In this document: positions 9,848 to 19,988 of the stretch, one piece after another | Position numbering within the stretch: position 1 is the stretch's first letter | Layout: each line of letters begins with the position of its first letter | Position numbers and translations under genes: made by a program | Notes under the pieces: model-generated | The model's input: only the letters and a program-made list of their open reading frames with translations | What the model was told of the DNA's origin: nothing | Database searches by the model: none | NCBI RefSeq assembly: GCF_025252405.1 | Contig: NZ_CP104307.1 | Coordinates: 3,906,001 to 3,970,000, forward strand | Origin: Flavobacterium sp. TR2 | GTDB taxonomy: Bacteria; Bacteroidota; Bacteroidia; Flavobacteriales; Flavobacteriaceae | Length of the DNA: 64,000 bases | Direction of reading: 5' to 3'

Positions 9848-10654
9848 ATGGATTATCAGGTAAATTATATCACAAGGGAAATAAAACTTTCTAATTATAC
9901 AGGCAGACTCTTTAAAACAGAGGCTGCCTTTGATGACCATCTACTTGTGTGGCTAATCTCAGGGGAAACAAAAATCATCCAAACAGATCAAAGCTTTATA
10001 TTTGGCGCGGGCAGCACTTTTCTGCTGCCACGAAACCAGCTGGCCACCATAATCAATATTCCTAAAGACGGTCTACCGCACAAGGCAGTTGCCATGCATC
10101 TGTCTACTCAAAGACTTAGAGATTTTTACAGCCATGCAGATTCAGCACCCAAGACCTCCAAATCACACATCTTAGACTTTGGAAGTCATCCTCTGCTTTC
10201 AAGCTGTATGGCTTCGCTCATTCCTTATTTTGAAATGCAGGACAATTTTCCCGAAAACATAGCTTCATTGAAAATCACTGAAGCCATTTCGATCCTCAGA
10301 ACCATCAACGCAGATATTGACTCCATTCTGACAGACTTTGCAGTGCCAGGCAAGATTGACTTAGCCGCTTTTATGGAAAAAAATTTTATGTTTAATATGC
10401 CTTTGGAAAAATTTGGCTATCTAACCGGCAGAAGCTTAACTACCTTTAAACGCGATTTCTACAAAGCCTTTAGTCTTACACCTCAGCGTTGGCTTACTAA
10501 GAAAAGATTGGACGCCGCATACTATCAGCTAACTGAAAAAAACAGGAAGCCCTCTGATGTCTATTATGAAATAGGATTTGAGAATCTATCCCATTTTTCA
10601 TTTGCCTTCAAAAAACAGTTTGGCTGCTCCCCTACTGAGCTGAAAAAAGTATAA
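9848..10654 (+). CDS. AraC-family transcriptional regulator
   Basis: 268 aa from the ATG at 9848; a TTG nine codons upstream would also keep the frame, but the ATG is preferred. Residues about 20-110 form a cupin-like sensing half (HLLVWLISGETKII). The C-terminal hundred residues are an AraC DNA-binding domain with two helix-turn-helix motifs: PLEKFGYLTGRSLTTFKRDFYKAF, followed by PQRWLTKKRLDAAYYQL and the second helix pair ending NLSHFSFAFKKQFGCSPTE. It lies directly downstream of the dehydrogenase and most likely controls it and itself. A strong hairpin terminator follows. Confidence 0.9.
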   Translation: MDYQVNYITREIKLSNYTGRLFKTEAAFDDHLLVWLISGETKIIQTDQSFIFGAGSTFLLPRNQLATIINIPKDGLPHKAVAMHLSTQRLRDFYSHADSAPKTSKSHILDFGSHPLLSSCMASLIPYFEMQDNFPENIASLKITEAISILRTINADIDSILTDFAVPGKIDLAAFMEKNFMFNMPLEKFGYLTGRSLTTFKRDFYKAFSLTPQRWLTKKRLDAAYYQLTEKNRKPSDVYYEIGFENLSHFSFAFKKQFGCSPTELKKV

Positions 10655-10721
10655 GTCTCAATATTATATACAGGTATTCATTAAAAAGATCTCTGCAATC
10701 TCATTCTATACGATTTTAAAC

Positions 10722-10754
10722 AAAAAAAGCAGGAAATGATTCCTGCTTTTTTTT
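10722..10754. terminator. Bidirectional rho-independent terminator
   Basis: An 11-bp stem AAAAAGCAGGA / TCCTGCTTTTT (10724-10734 and 10741-10751) with a 6-base loop, flanked by A and T runs. It separates the AraC gene from the convergent OmpA-family gene. Confidence 0.85.
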
Positions 10755-10843
10755 ATATCTGCCCTCTTTAGAGCATATTTTTGCAATAGTACTATCTTTT
10801 CTATAATGATGCAGACACCTAAATTACATTATCGTTGATGCCA

Positions 10844-12805
10844 TTACATAGAAGAAATCAAAAATTCGCTTCTACGGTTTTTAAGATGCTCCTGCTCCGA
10901 ACATTTAACCCCATCCTTGCATCTGTTAAGAAGCCTGCTCTCACCATACCCTTTTCCTTTAAGGCGATCAGCGGCAATGCCTTTTGTTTTGAACCATGCC
11001 ATAATAGATTTTGCTCTTTTGTCTGATAAAACCATATTAGATTGGGCAGAAGAACGGCTGTCAGTATGCGAGCGTATATCGATTTTCATATTTGGATATT
11101 CTTGCATAACTGCCAAGATTTTTTCCAGTTCAATGGCTGCCTGATCTGTGATATTCCATTTTCCTAAATCAAAATAAATCATAGAGATGTTCAGTGTTTT
11201 AGCAAGATCCGTTCCTACTTTAACCGTCTTTATCTCTGGAATCGCTATAGCTGCAATCTGTTCTTTTTCTAGGGTAAAATCTAATCTATTGTCTAGTGCA
11301 GTGCCAATTGCAATAACGTTCTCTTTTCGAGGATACATTTTTCGCACCACTGTCACAAAATACTTTTTACTGCAGTTTACTTTAAAGCTGTAGTTTCCGT
11401 CTTTTCCTGTTTCTGCTGTTTCAAGTGCCTGATTGTTCTGGTCAAGGAGCGTAACCGTTGCTCCTTCAATAGGCATTTGTGACTTGCTGTCAAAAATAGT
11501 ACCGATCAGAGTTCTCTCGCAAACGAGTTTTCTGGTTTCTGTAAAACTGTAAATATCATCACTTCCCATGCTTCCTTTTCTATTTGAAGAGAAATATCCT
11601 TTACGGTTAGTACTATTTATAATAAAAGCAAAATCATCAAACTTTGTATTTATTGGTTCTCCAATATTTTGAACTTGGTCAAAACTTCCGTTTTCAAGAA
11701 TTTTTGAAACCACTACATCAAGTCCCCCAAGCCCCGGACGCCCATCAGTCGCAAAATAAAGTTCATTGTCATCTGAAATGAATGGAAAGGTTTCTCTGCC
11801 CTCTGTGTTGATCTGAGGGCCGAGGTTCTCCGGCTTGCCATATGATCCGTCTGGTCTGATCAGGACGCAAAACAAATCCGACTGGCCTAGAGTCCCCGGC
11901 ATATCAGATGCAAAATATAGCTTTTTATCATCTAGACTTAGGGCTGGGTGCGCTGTGCTATATTTGTCGCTATTGAAAGGAAGTTCCACTATATTGGTCC
12001 ATTTCCCATCGATTAAACTTGCTTTATACAATTTTAGGAGCGTAATATTTTTATCGTCCTTACCTCGTTTTCCGTCCAGATAATTGTTTCTCGTAAAATA
12101 CATCGTCTTTCCGTCTTTTGTAAATACAGGAGTCGATTCGTTAAACTTAGAATTAATTTCTTTAATTAACAGAATCGGACTGCCTGTACTCGCGTCAGGA
12201 TTGATTGGGGCAATATATAAATTGGTAAAATTCTTATTGGTCCACTTAAATGTTTTTCCGTCCTTACTATCAATCTGTCTTGCAGAACTGAATACTAGAT
12301 TATTTCCTAAAAAGGCGCTTCCAAAGTCTGAACTCTCTGAGTTTACCGACGCAGGAGAAATTTCAAACCGTCCAGAGCTCATCTGTATCTGTTCCAGATA
12401 ATTTCTATTGTTTTCAAAGAGAATTCCTCTACTATCCGTTGCATTCTTCTTATTGAACTGCTCCAAAATTTTGTCGGCCTTTGCATAATCGGCAGCTGAT
12501 TTGAGGCACTGTGCATAACGGTATAGGTATTCTGGCTCCTGATTTGGGTTTAGGGCAAAAAGTCTGTCGTACCACAGAGCTGCTTTAGGCAATTCTGCAT
12601 TAAAATAATAAGCATTTCCTAATCTTTGGAACATCTTTTCATCTTCAACTCCTTTTGCTGCCAGCTTTTCATAAATGTTTATAGCATCAGCATAGGCATA
12701 ATTATTATATTCTTTTTCTGCCTTCTCTAATAGTGCTTTCTGCGCTGTAGCGCTCAAAAAGCAAAAAGACAGCATAATCGTGTACAGTATTTTTTTAAAG
12801 TCCAT
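10844..12805 (-). CDS. OmpA-family outer-membrane protein with TPR and PD40 propeller
   Basis: 653 aa with a signal peptide (ends at about residue 21). Domains in order: TPR-like repeats (about 20-120), a WD40-like PD40 beta-propeller (about 150-430, repeats such as LYFASDMPG, LYFATDGRPGLGGLDV and GYFSSNRKGSMGSDD), a carboxypeptidase-regulatory-like beta-sandwich (about 440-515), and a C-terminal OmpA peptidoglycan-binding domain (about 540-653) with the SDKRA and NRRSEF motifs that hold diaminopimelate. It is the last gene of the adhesin operon; only 2 bp separate it from the PorP/SprF-like gene. Proteins of this layout commonly sit beside PorP/SprF homologues and are thought to anchor or energise T9SS-linked surface machinery; the exact role here is inferred. 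Confidence 0.88.
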   Translation of the reverse strand: MDFKKILYTIMLSFCFLSATAQKALLEKAEKEYNNYAYADAINIYEKLAAKGVEDEKMFQRLGNAYYFNAELPKAALWYDRLFALNPNQEPEYLYRYAQCLKSAADYAKADKILEQFNKKNATDSRGILFENNRNYLEQIQMSSGRFEISPASVNSESSDFGSAFLGNNLVFSSARQIDSKDGKTFKWTNKNFTNLYIAPINPDASTGSPILLIKEINSKFNESTPVFTKDGKTMYFTRNNYLDGKRGKDDKNITLLKLYKASLIDGKWTNIVELPFNSDKYSTAHPALSLDDKKLYFASDMPGTLGQSDLFCVLIRPDGSYGKPENLGPQINTEGRETFPFISDDNELYFATDGRPGLGGLDVVVSKILENGSFDQVQNIGEPINTKFDDFAFIINSTNRKGYFSSNRKGSMGSDDIYSFTETRKLVCERTLIGTIFDSKSQMPIEGATVTLLDQNNQALETAETGKDGNYSFKVNCSKKYFVTVVRKMYPRKENVIAIGTALDNRLDFTLEKEQIAAIAIPEIKTVKVGTDLAKTLNISMIYFDLGKWNITDQAAIELEKILAVMQEYPNMKIDIRSHTDSRSSAQSNMVLSDKRAKSIMAWFKTKGIAADRLKGKGYGESRLLNRCKDGVKCSEQEHLKNRRSEFLISSM

Positions 12806-12807
12806 AA

Positions 12808-13719
12808 TTAGAAAAATCTTGGTGATGTGATTCGGTTATAGCCCTTCATGAACTCAAAGCGCAGAAAGATCTCGTGAGAGCCTGAATTATAATGCCTCAG
12901 CTGGGTAGTTTCATGGTCATAAGCATATCCAACGTACAAACTTTTACTGATCTGAAATCCAGCCATGGCACTTAAAGCTGCACTCCATCTATAAGACAAA
13001 CCTGCTGCAAACTTGTCGTTGAATAAAAAGTTTGCGGAAACATCCAACTGGAGCGGCGACCCATCGACCATTTTAAGAAGTGCTGCAGGTTTGAACTTAA
13101 TCTCTTCGTAACGGTCCAGATTAAATACATATCCAGCTATTAAATAATAATTGATGCGTTCTTTGTAAATGGCATAATCATTATCATTGTAACGGTTTGT
13201 CTGAATAAAATTCGGAACTGACAAGCCTACATATCCTTTGTCAGAATGATAGTAAACCCCTGCTCCAATGTTAGGAGTAAACTTATTTTTAAAATTCGAA
13301 AACTGCTGATCGCCTTGGTTTTCCATGGTCAGCTTGTTTGGATCCAGATTGAAAACATTAGCTGATCCTTTGATACCAAAAGATAATTTAGCTTCAGCCG
13401 ATGTCTGGATAGAATAGGAAATGTCCGCTGAAAAGTTAGTTTCGTTTGTGGGGCCGATCTTATCATTAACCAAAGAGAAGCCCAATCCTAAACCGCTGCT
13501 GTTAATTGGCGCATTTAACGACAAAGTACTTGTTTCAGGAGCTCCATCGAGTCCTACCCATTGGGTACGGTAAAGCCCGAAAATACTCATAACGCCCCTA
13601 GAACCCGCATAAGCAGGATTAATGCTAATTGTGTTATGCATATATTGGGTGTACTGCGCATCCTGCTGCGCAAAACCAACTGCTGAACAAAACAATAATA
13701 GTAAAGTTATTTTTTTCAT
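12808..13719 (-). CDS. PorP/SprF-family type IX secretion outer-membrane protein
   Basis: 303 aa with a clear signal peptide (MKKITLLLLFCSAVGFAQQ). The beginning DAQYTQYMHNTISINPAYAGSRG is the family signature, followed by alternating beta-strands of an outer-membrane barrel and a C-terminal aromatic residue. SprF of Flavobacterium johnsoniae is required for secretion of the adhesin SprB, and PorP/SprF homologues are typically encoded beside proteins with type B sorting domains. The gene order here fits a dedicated pair: this protein should help export or attach the 2066-aa adhesin encoded just upstream. Confidence 0.92.
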   Translation of the reverse strand: MKKITLLLLFCSAVGFAQQDAQYTQYMHNTISINPAYAGSRGVMSIFGLYRTQWVGLDGAPETSTLSLNAPINSSGLGLGFSLVNDKIGPTNETNFSADISYSIQTSAEAKLSFGIKGSANVFNLDPNKLTMENQGDQQFSNFKNKFTPNIGAGVYYHSDKGYVGLSVPNFIQTNRYNDNDYAIYKERINYYLIAGYVFNLDRYEEIKFKPAALLKMVDGSPLQLDVSANFLFNDKFAAGLSYRWSAALSAMAGFQISKSLYVGYAYDHETTQLRHYNSGSHEIFLRFEFMKGYNRITSPRFF

Positions 13720-13736
13720 TTATATATTTTTAAAAC

Positions 13737-13762
13737 AATGGCTCAGACATGGCCGAGCCATT
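13737..13762 (-). terminator. Intercistronic hairpin between adhesin and PorP/SprF genes
   Basis: An 8-bp perfect stem AATGGCTC (13737-13744) / GAGCCATT (13755-13762) lies in the 61-bp gap. On the transcribed minus strand a short GTTTT follows. It could lower readthrough into the two downstream genes or stabilise the upstream message. Confidence 0.5.
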
Positions 13763-13780
13763 TTTGTTTATATGGAAATA

Positions 13781-16700
13781 TTATTTAGCCAGATAAAGAT
13801 ATCCTGCTTCCTGCTTTGGTTTAGAAGCGCTGTCTTTATACTTCAGAATGTAATAATAAGTTCCTTCAGGCAGTCCTTCTGATCCTTTTACAGTTGTTCT
13901 TCCTTCTGAATAGCCTTTAAATACAATATCATTATTGTTGTAATGATCTCTATCAAATACCAGAACTCCCCATCTGTTGTAAATCTGGACTGTATTGTCT
14001 GGATAGCACTCAATTCCTTTGATGTAGAATCTCTCATTCATACCATCGCCATTTAAAGAAACAGCATTATAAATTTTTATGCTACAGCCATTCAGCTCTA
14101 TAACTGTCGGATTATCTCCGTTTATGTTCTCAGAATCAGACTGGTCTGTCGCAACAATGCCACTCTGCGTGCTTCCTGAAACTGTTGCTTGATTGCTTAA
14201 GTGACCAGCATTTATATCTGCCTGAGTTAAAGTATATGTTCCAGTAAATGTCAAGCTATCACTCTGCCCTACACCTAATGATATTGGACCTCCCGTAATC
14301 GTAATTCCTGGAAGAATATCAGAAATTAGCACATTATTTAGAGTAGCATTTCCTGTATTTGTAACTGTGAAAGTATAAGTCAGAGTTTCGCCTGCTTCAA
14401 CATTTCCGTTTCCGTTTTCATCGTTGAGTTTCACTTTCATAACAAGAGATACTGAAGGTTTTTCAACAAAAATGCGGACAGTTGCTGAACTGCAGTTACC
14501 TGGATTTGCTTTCTCACAGATTTGATATGTCAAAATATAATCGCCGCCTTTTGTTCCTGGAGCAACGTCAATAGTTCCGTCCTGATTCAGGGTAATTCCT
14601 TGCGGGAACTTGTCTGCTGTTAGAATAACATCCACAGGATTTACCGGAAGACCATTTAATTTATCATTCTTTAAAACATTGATAGCTTCTAATGAGCCAT
14701 TAATTCCATCGGCAGTTGTAAAATCGTCATCATTTCCTGCATTAATTCCGAAATGAGGTTTAGCAGTACAGCCTGATGTAGCCGAAGGATAATTTACAGT
14801 TACTGACTGTGTAGGATTCAAGCTAAATTGCATTGTCACGGCAGGTCTTGTCAATTCAAATCCGTCATTGCCTTCAATCCATTGTCCGTTAGCCAATATC
14901 CATCCTGGCCAATCGGTTGGCAAATTGTTCCCATCTACTGCTGTACCCGGCCACAATACATTACCATTTAAAGGCATTCCTGTCTGTGTCGCTACAACGC
15001 GGTTCGAAGAATCAACCCAATTGATTGTCAGTAAACCAGAAGGCGTGAAATTATCTGCTTTTACACTATAAGATACATATGCTGCATTATTAAAACAGTA
15101 GCTCTCTGCTTTGATTGTCATGGTTGGCGCTACGACTGTAACTGTCACTGAAGCTGATGCACAGTTCCCAGAATTTGCTTTTTCGCAGATTTCATAAGTC
15201 AAAGTATACGTTCCTGCAGGAGCATTTGGAACTAACTCAACAGTTCCGTCTGGCTTTAATGTCAATACTTGATCAGGATCTGGAGTTAATACCTTCAGCT
15301 CAACATCAGCAGGCGCTAATGGATTGCTGTCTAATTTATCATTGTCTAAAACATTGATAACTTTAACTATTTCATTAATACCTGTAATAGGTCCTGCTTC
15401 ATCCTTAATAGCTGCAATTATTCTTTTTTCAACAGGAATTGTAATTACTGCAGGTGTTGCATCTACTGCTCCACTATTGTCTGTTGCTGTGAAGGTAAAT
15501 GAATCGTTTCCTGAAAAAGAACCGCTTGGATCGTAAGTCAGCATCCCTGCTTCCGTTGGTGTTAAAATTTGACCAACAGCTACTGGCGAACCATTTAAAG
15601 CTAATGTACCGTTTGATGGCAAACTCAGTATAATGTAATTTGCAACTGTTCCATCTGTATCCGTTGCTGATAAAGCTTTAATAGCTGTTGCACCAGCACT
15701 AGACGGAATTGCCGTATTTGTATCATCGTTTGCGACAGGAGCATTATTGCCAACAGGAATAGTGATCGTTCCTGGCAGTAATGCTTTTAATCCTAAATCG
15801 TCTGTAACCGTAAAATCAAAAGTTACATTTCCTGAGAAGGTTCCGCTCGGAGTATAGAATACCATTGCCGCTTCTGCTGGTGTTAAAATCTGATTCACTG
15901 TAATCGGGTTGCCTGCCAACGTTAAAATACCGTCTGTCGGCAAGCTCAGAATTGTATAACTGGCAATTGTCCCGTCAATATCGCTTCCTGTCAAAGCATT
16001 GATTCTTACTGCTCCTGCTGTTGATGCGATTGCATTATTTGTATCATCATTTGCAATCGGAGCATCATTCACTGCCGTAACAGTGATTTCGATATTGGCT
16101 GTTGAAGTCAAGCTGCCGTCAGTAATCACATATGGGAAGCTGATTGGCGTCGTCGAATTGAAATTAGCCGCAGGCGTAAAAGTGATCGCTCCCGATGCCG
16201 AAATATTTACCGTTCCGTTCGGAACCGAAATGGTCTGAACCCCGCCTGTAAGCGCCGTTCCGTTGATGGAAGCGATTGAAAGCGCGTCTCCATCCGCATC
16301 CGTATCGTTCGCAAGAGGCGTCAGGGCAATTGCATTATCTTCTGCAGCCGTATAGGTGTCATTTACCGCAATTGGAGCATCATTCACTGCCGTTACGGTG
16401 ATTTCGATATTGGCTGTCGAAGTCAGGCTGCCGTCAGTAACCACATAAGGGAAGCTGATTGGCGTCGTCGAATTAAAATTGGCCGCAGGCGTGAAAGTGA
16501 TCGCTCCCGATGCCGAAATATTTACCGTTCCGTTTGGAACCGAAATGGTCTGAACCCCGCCTGTAAGCGCCGTTCCGTTGATGGAAGCGATTGAAAGCGC
16601 GTCTCCATCCGCATCCGTATCGTTCGCAAGAGGCGTCAGGGCAATTGCATTATCTTCTGCAGCCGTATAGGTGTCTTTTACCGCAATTGGGGCGTCATTT

Positions 16701-19700
16701 ACTGCCGTTACGGTGATTTCGATATTGGCTGTCGAAGTCAGGCTGCCGTCAGTAACCACATAAGGGAAGCTGATTGGCGTCGTCGAATTAAAATTGGCCG
16801 CAGGCGTGAAAGTGATCGCTCCCGATGCCGAAATATTTACCGTTCCGTTCGGAACCGAAATGGTCTGAACCCCGCCTGTAAGCGCCGTTCCGTTGATGGA
16901 AGCGATTGAAAGCGCGTCTCCATCCGCATCCGTATCGTTCGCAAGAGGCGTCAGGGCAATTGCATTATCTTCTGCAGCCGTATAGGTGTCATTTACCGCA
17001 ATTGGAGCATCATTCACTGCCGTTACGGTGATTTCGATATTGGCTGTCGAAGTCAGGCTGCCGTCAGTAATAACGTATGGGAAGCTGATCGGCGTCGTCG
17101 AATTAAAATTGGCCGCAGGCGTGAAAGTGATCGCTCCCGATGCCGAAATATTTACCGTTCCGTTTGGAACCGAAATGGTCTGAACCCCGCCTGTAAGCGC
17201 CGTTCCGTTGATGGAAGCGATTGAAAGCGCATCTGCGTCAGCATCCGTATCGTTCGCAAGAGGCGTCAAAGGAATCGTGTTGTCTTCTGCAGCCGTATAG
17301 GTGTCTTTTACCGCAATTGGGGCGTCATTCACTGCCGTAACGGTGATTTCGATATTGGCTGTCGAAGTCAGGCTGCCGTCAGTAACCACATAAGGGAAGC
17401 TGATTGGCGTCGTCGAATTAAAATTGGCCGCAGGCGTGAAAGTGATCGCTCCCGATGCCGAAATATTCACCGTTCCGTTTGGAACCGAAATGGTCTGAAC
17501 CCCGCCTGTAAGCGCCGTTCCGTTGATAGAAGCGATTGAAAGCGCGTCTCCATCCGCATCCGTATCGTTGGCAAGAGGCGTCAAAGGAATCGTATTGTCT
17601 TCTGCAGCCGTATAGGTGTCTTTTACCGCAATTGGAAAATGTTTCACATCTGGTGTAACGGTTCCTGAATTATCTCCTCCAGTCGGATCATTCTGTTCTC
17701 CAGATATAGAAGCTGTATTGGCATAAGAACCTGAAGCATTTACTGTAGCCTGCATGGTAAGAGTAGCACTGGCACCGTTTGCAAGATTATTAATAGTCCA
17801 ATCTGGCGCAGACCATGTTCCAACTGAAGGCGAAGCGCTTACAAAAGTATATCCCGAAGGAAGAACATCTGTAACTTTCACTCCTGTTGCTGCACTAGGT
17901 CCCGCATTGGAAGCTGTAATTGTAAACGTAACAGTGCTTCCAACATTTGGTGAAGTATTATTAACTGATTTGGTTACAGAAAGATTTGACTGAACCAAAG
18001 GTGTGGCAGTGGCCGAATTATTTCCGTTAGTCCCATCAGGATTATTCCCTGAAATGCTGGCAGTATTGCCATATGATCCTGTTGAATTTACAGTTGCCGT
18101 AACTGTTAAAGAAGCACTTGCTCCGTTAGCAAGAGAGCCAACTGTCCAGTTTGGTGCTAACCACGTTCCTATTGAAGGTACTGCACTAACAAAAGTATAT
18201 CCTGAAGGAAGCACATCACTGACTGCTATCCCTGTAGCTTTGTATGGCCCTTTATTTTTAGCTGTTATGGTAAATACCACGTTGTTTCCTACACTTGGCG
18301 ATAAATTATCTGCAGTTTTCGTAATCTCTAAATCTGCAGGACATAGTGCCGCATCGAAATTTCTTGTTGTCACTGAAGTTCCCCCACATGAAGTGGTAAC
18401 TGAGTATTTCACTGAAACTGTACCTTCTCCAGTAAAACTTAAAGTATTTCCGGCTAATGTTCCGGGACCGCTCATGATGCTTAATGTTCCGCCAGCTGGA
18501 GTCGGATTCAAAATAACGGGATCATCAACGCAATATTTTGAATCTGGCCCGCCGCCAGTAGAAATTGGCTGGATGGCTGGATTGGATTCTGCACCACAGA
18601 TCTGCACATCTGCAGTTGCAAAAGTATAGCTCGTTTCATTTGTAGTGTTATTGGTTCCATCACCCATGCTTCCGCTGATTCGATGGCCCACATATCCGAA
18701 CTTAGCTTCACAACTCTTTACAAGCATAGAAGTGTGTCCTCCCGTTTCAATTGCCAGAATATTATCAGAAGCACCAAGTCCGCCAGGAATTGTCGGATTA
18801 TTAGAAGTCGCTGATCCAACGCCTAACAGGGAACCATTGCTGTTTCCAAATGCATAAATTTTATTTGCGTTTGTAAGCACGTTGATAGCCGCATAGCGTG
18901 CATCATGCTCTTGAGGGCTGAACCATTTTATATCATTCATAAACGGACCAGAAGCAGAAGTATATCTAGGCTGAATCCATGCAAGCCTTTCAGTGGCAGA
19001 AGTCCAATCTCCTAACTGTCTGTTGCTATTGTTTCCTAGAGCATATAAACTCCCATTTGTAGCTAAAATGTAATGAGATTGTAATGTTCCTGTGCCTGTT
19101 GACCCAATCATTTTTGGCGTAATTCCAGCAGGAAGTGTCATGGCACTAGCATAATTTTGATTTGCAGCAGCACTGTTGTTTCCTAAAAACACATTAACAC
19201 CCCATATATATACAGTCCCATCAGATTTTAATGCCATAAGCGCATCATTATTTCCTCTGCAGGCTACTACATCTGTCAAAAATGGATTATTATTTTCAGA
19301 AGTTCTCACTCTGTACCATGTTGTACTATTGCCAGACGCTCCATTAGCCCTTACAGCAGCTGTTTGTGAAATTACCCAGACATCTCCACTGCAGGTTGTA
19401 ATAGCAAGCGTTTTAAAGGTTCCAAACATCATTTTAACATCGCCTGGAGCTACCCCGCTTGGAAGTCCATTGGCATTGCCGCCTATGGTCAGTTTTTGAA
19501 AAACAGCGCTGCTTGTAAGCGACGCGTCCAAAACTGCACCAACTTTAGACCAGGCATAGAGACCATCTGTGGCTAAAAGTATCCCTTGCACATTGTCTGA
19601 AGAACTGCTTCCCAGAGCTGCTTTCAAAGGAACTGCGCCAGCAGATAAAGCTGGAAAATTGGCCTTGTTAATGGTAATGGGCGATAACTGGTTGGTTCCT

Positions 19701-19981
19701 GTACTAGAAATTGTTTCGCCCCAAGTCTGGAATGAACCGTCTGAAGTTCTTACCACAGTGGTGTGCCAGCTCGAAACAAAGTTATCGTACTCAATTGTGG
19801 CGGCATTGCTGTTTGAAGCGGCGCCAAAATTGGACAAATCCGTATTGGAACAGCCCATAATCGGAGTGGCGCATTGTGCATCTGCTGCCTGACTAAATAT
19901 AAAAAACACAAAAAACAGAGCAATTGTCTTTTGCAAATTCAGTCCGTTATTTAAATTAAAGTAGTTTTTTATCATACTCAT
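13781..19981 (-). CDS. Giant surface adhesin with type B T9SS sorting domain
   Basis: 2066 aa with an N-terminal signal peptide ending near ADAQC (residue 36). Domains in order: an RCC1-like propeller (about 60-440, repeats such as SDGTVYIWGVN and TNGSLYALGNNSNRQLG), two DUF11 repeats (about 550-790), five nearly identical 105-residue cadherin-like repeats (about 780-1305), two related ANDDTN repeats (about 1305-1500), two Ig-like segments ending in CEKANxGNCxSAxV, a third DUF11-type repeat (about 1850-1960), and a C-terminal gliding-motility-associated (type B) sorting domain with SLNGDGMNERFYIKG and IYNRWGVLVFDRD. The type B domain predicts T9SS export with a SprF-like partner, and that partner is the next gene. 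The upstream 230-aa gene ends 7 bp before this one. Its role in adhesion or gliding is inferred from architecture. Confidence 0.92.
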   Translation of the reverse strand: MSMIKNYFNLNNGLNLQKTIALFFVFFIFSQAADAQCATPIMGCSNTDLSNFGAASNSNAATIEYDNFVSSWHTTVVRTSDGSFQTWGETISSTGTNQLSPITINKANFPALSAGAVPLKAALGSSSSDNVQGILLATDGLYAWSKVGAVLDASLTSSAVFQKLTIGGNANGLPSGVAPGDVKMMFGTFKTLAITTCSGDVWVISQTAAVRANGASGNSTTWYRVRTSENNNPFLTDVVACRGNNDALMALKSDGTVYIWGVNVFLGNNSAAANQNYASAMTLPAGITPKMIGSTGTGTLQSHYILATNGSLYALGNNSNRQLGDWTSATERLAWIQPRYTSASGPFMNDIKWFSPQEHDARYAAINVLTNANKIYAFGNSNGSLLGVGSATSNNPTIPGGLGASDNILAIETGGHTSMLVKSCEAKFGYVGHRISGSMGDGTNNTTNETSYTFATADVQICGAESNPAIQPISTGGGPDSKYCVDDPVILNPTPAGGTLSIMSGPGTLAGNTLSFTGEGTVSVKYSVTTSCGGTSVTTRNFDAALCPADLEITKTADNLSPSVGNNVVFTITAKNKGPYKATGIAVSDVLPSGYTFVSAVPSIGTWLAPNWTVGSLANGASASLTVTATVNSTGSYGNTASISGNNPDGTNGNNSATATPLVQSNLSVTKSVNNTSPNVGSTVTFTITASNAGPSAATGVKVTDVLPSGYTFVSASPSVGTWSAPDWTINNLANGASATLTMQATVNASGSYANTASISGEQNDPTGGDNSGTVTPDVKHFPIAVKDTYTAAEDNTIPLTPLANDTDADGDALSIASINGTALTGGVQTISVPNGTVNISASGAITFTPAANFNSTTPISFPYVVTDGSLTSTANIEITVTAVNDAPIAVKDTYTAAEDNTIPLTPLANDTDADADALSIASINGTALTGGVQTISVPNGTVNISASGAITFTPAANFNSTTPISFPYVITDGSLTSTANIEITVTAVNDAPIAVNDTYTAAEDNAIALTPLANDTDADGDALSIASINGTALTGGVQTISVPNGTVNISASGAITFTPAANFNSTTPISFPYVVTDGSLTSTANIEITVTAVNDAPIAVKDTYTAAEDNAIALTPLANDTDADGDALSIASINGTALTGGVQTISVPNGTVNISASGAITFTPAANFNSTTPISFPYVVTDGSLTSTANIEITVTAVNDAPIAVNDTYTAAEDNAIALTPLANDTDADGDALSIASINGTALTGGVQTISVPNGTVNISASGAITFTPAANFNSTTPISFPYVITDGSLTSTANIEITVTAVNDAPIANDDTNNAIASTAGAVRINALTGSDIDGTIASYTILSLPTDGILTLAGNPITVNQILTPAEAAMVFYTPSGTFSGNVTFDFTVTDDLGLKALLPGTITIPVGNNAPVANDDTNTAIPSSAGATAIKALSATDTDGTVANYIILSLPSNGTLALNGSPVAVGQILTPTEAGMLTYDPSGSFSGNDSFTFTATDNSGAVDATPAVITIPVEKRIIAAIKDEAGPITGINEIVKVINVLDNDKLDSNPLAPADVELKVLTPDPDQVLTLKPDGTVELVPNAPAGTYTLTYEICEKANSGNCASASVTVTVVAPTMTIKAESYCFNNAAYVSYSVKADNFTPSGLLTINWVDSSNRVVATQTGMPLNGNVLWPGTAVDGNNLPTDWPGWILANGQWIEGNDGFELTRPAVTMQFSLNPTQSVTVNYPSATSGCTAKPHFGINAGNDDDFTTADGINGSLEAINVLKNDKLNGLPVNPVDVILTADKFPQGITLNQDGTIDVAPGTKGGDYILTYQICEKANPGNCSSATVRIFVEKPSVSLVMKVKLNDENGNGNVEAGETLTYTFTVTNTGNATLNNVLISDILPGITITGGPISLGVGQSDSLTFTGTYTLTQADINAGHLSNQATVSGSTQSGIVATDQSDSENINGDNPTVIELNGCSIKIYNAVSLNGDGMNERFYIKGIECYPDNTVQIYNRWGVLVFDRDHYNNNDIVFKGYSEGRTTVKGSEGLPEGTYYYILKYKDSASKPKQEAGYLYLAK
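16066..17640 (-). repeat. Five tandem 315-bp near-identical repeats
   Basis: The plus-strand string cattcactgccgt (or cattt variant) recurs at 16066, 16381, 16696, 17011 and 17326, exactly 315 bp apart. Units differ at only a few positions, including synonymous ones, for example AVKD/AVND, NTIP/NAIA and DGDALS/DADALS. Each unit encodes a 105-residue cadherin-like domain of the adhesin. High DNA identity indicates recent duplication or gene conversion. Confidence 0.95.
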
Positions 19982-19988
19982 CGGTTCG

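Noticed and set aside
16066-17640. Tandem repeats considered as a CRISPR array
   Set aside because: Units are 315 bp, coding, contiguous and without unique spacers.
18003-18629. 208-codon plus-strand frame antisense to the adhesin
   Set aside because: It mirrors the repetitive, codon-biased adhesin gene on the other strand; long antisense frames are expected there.
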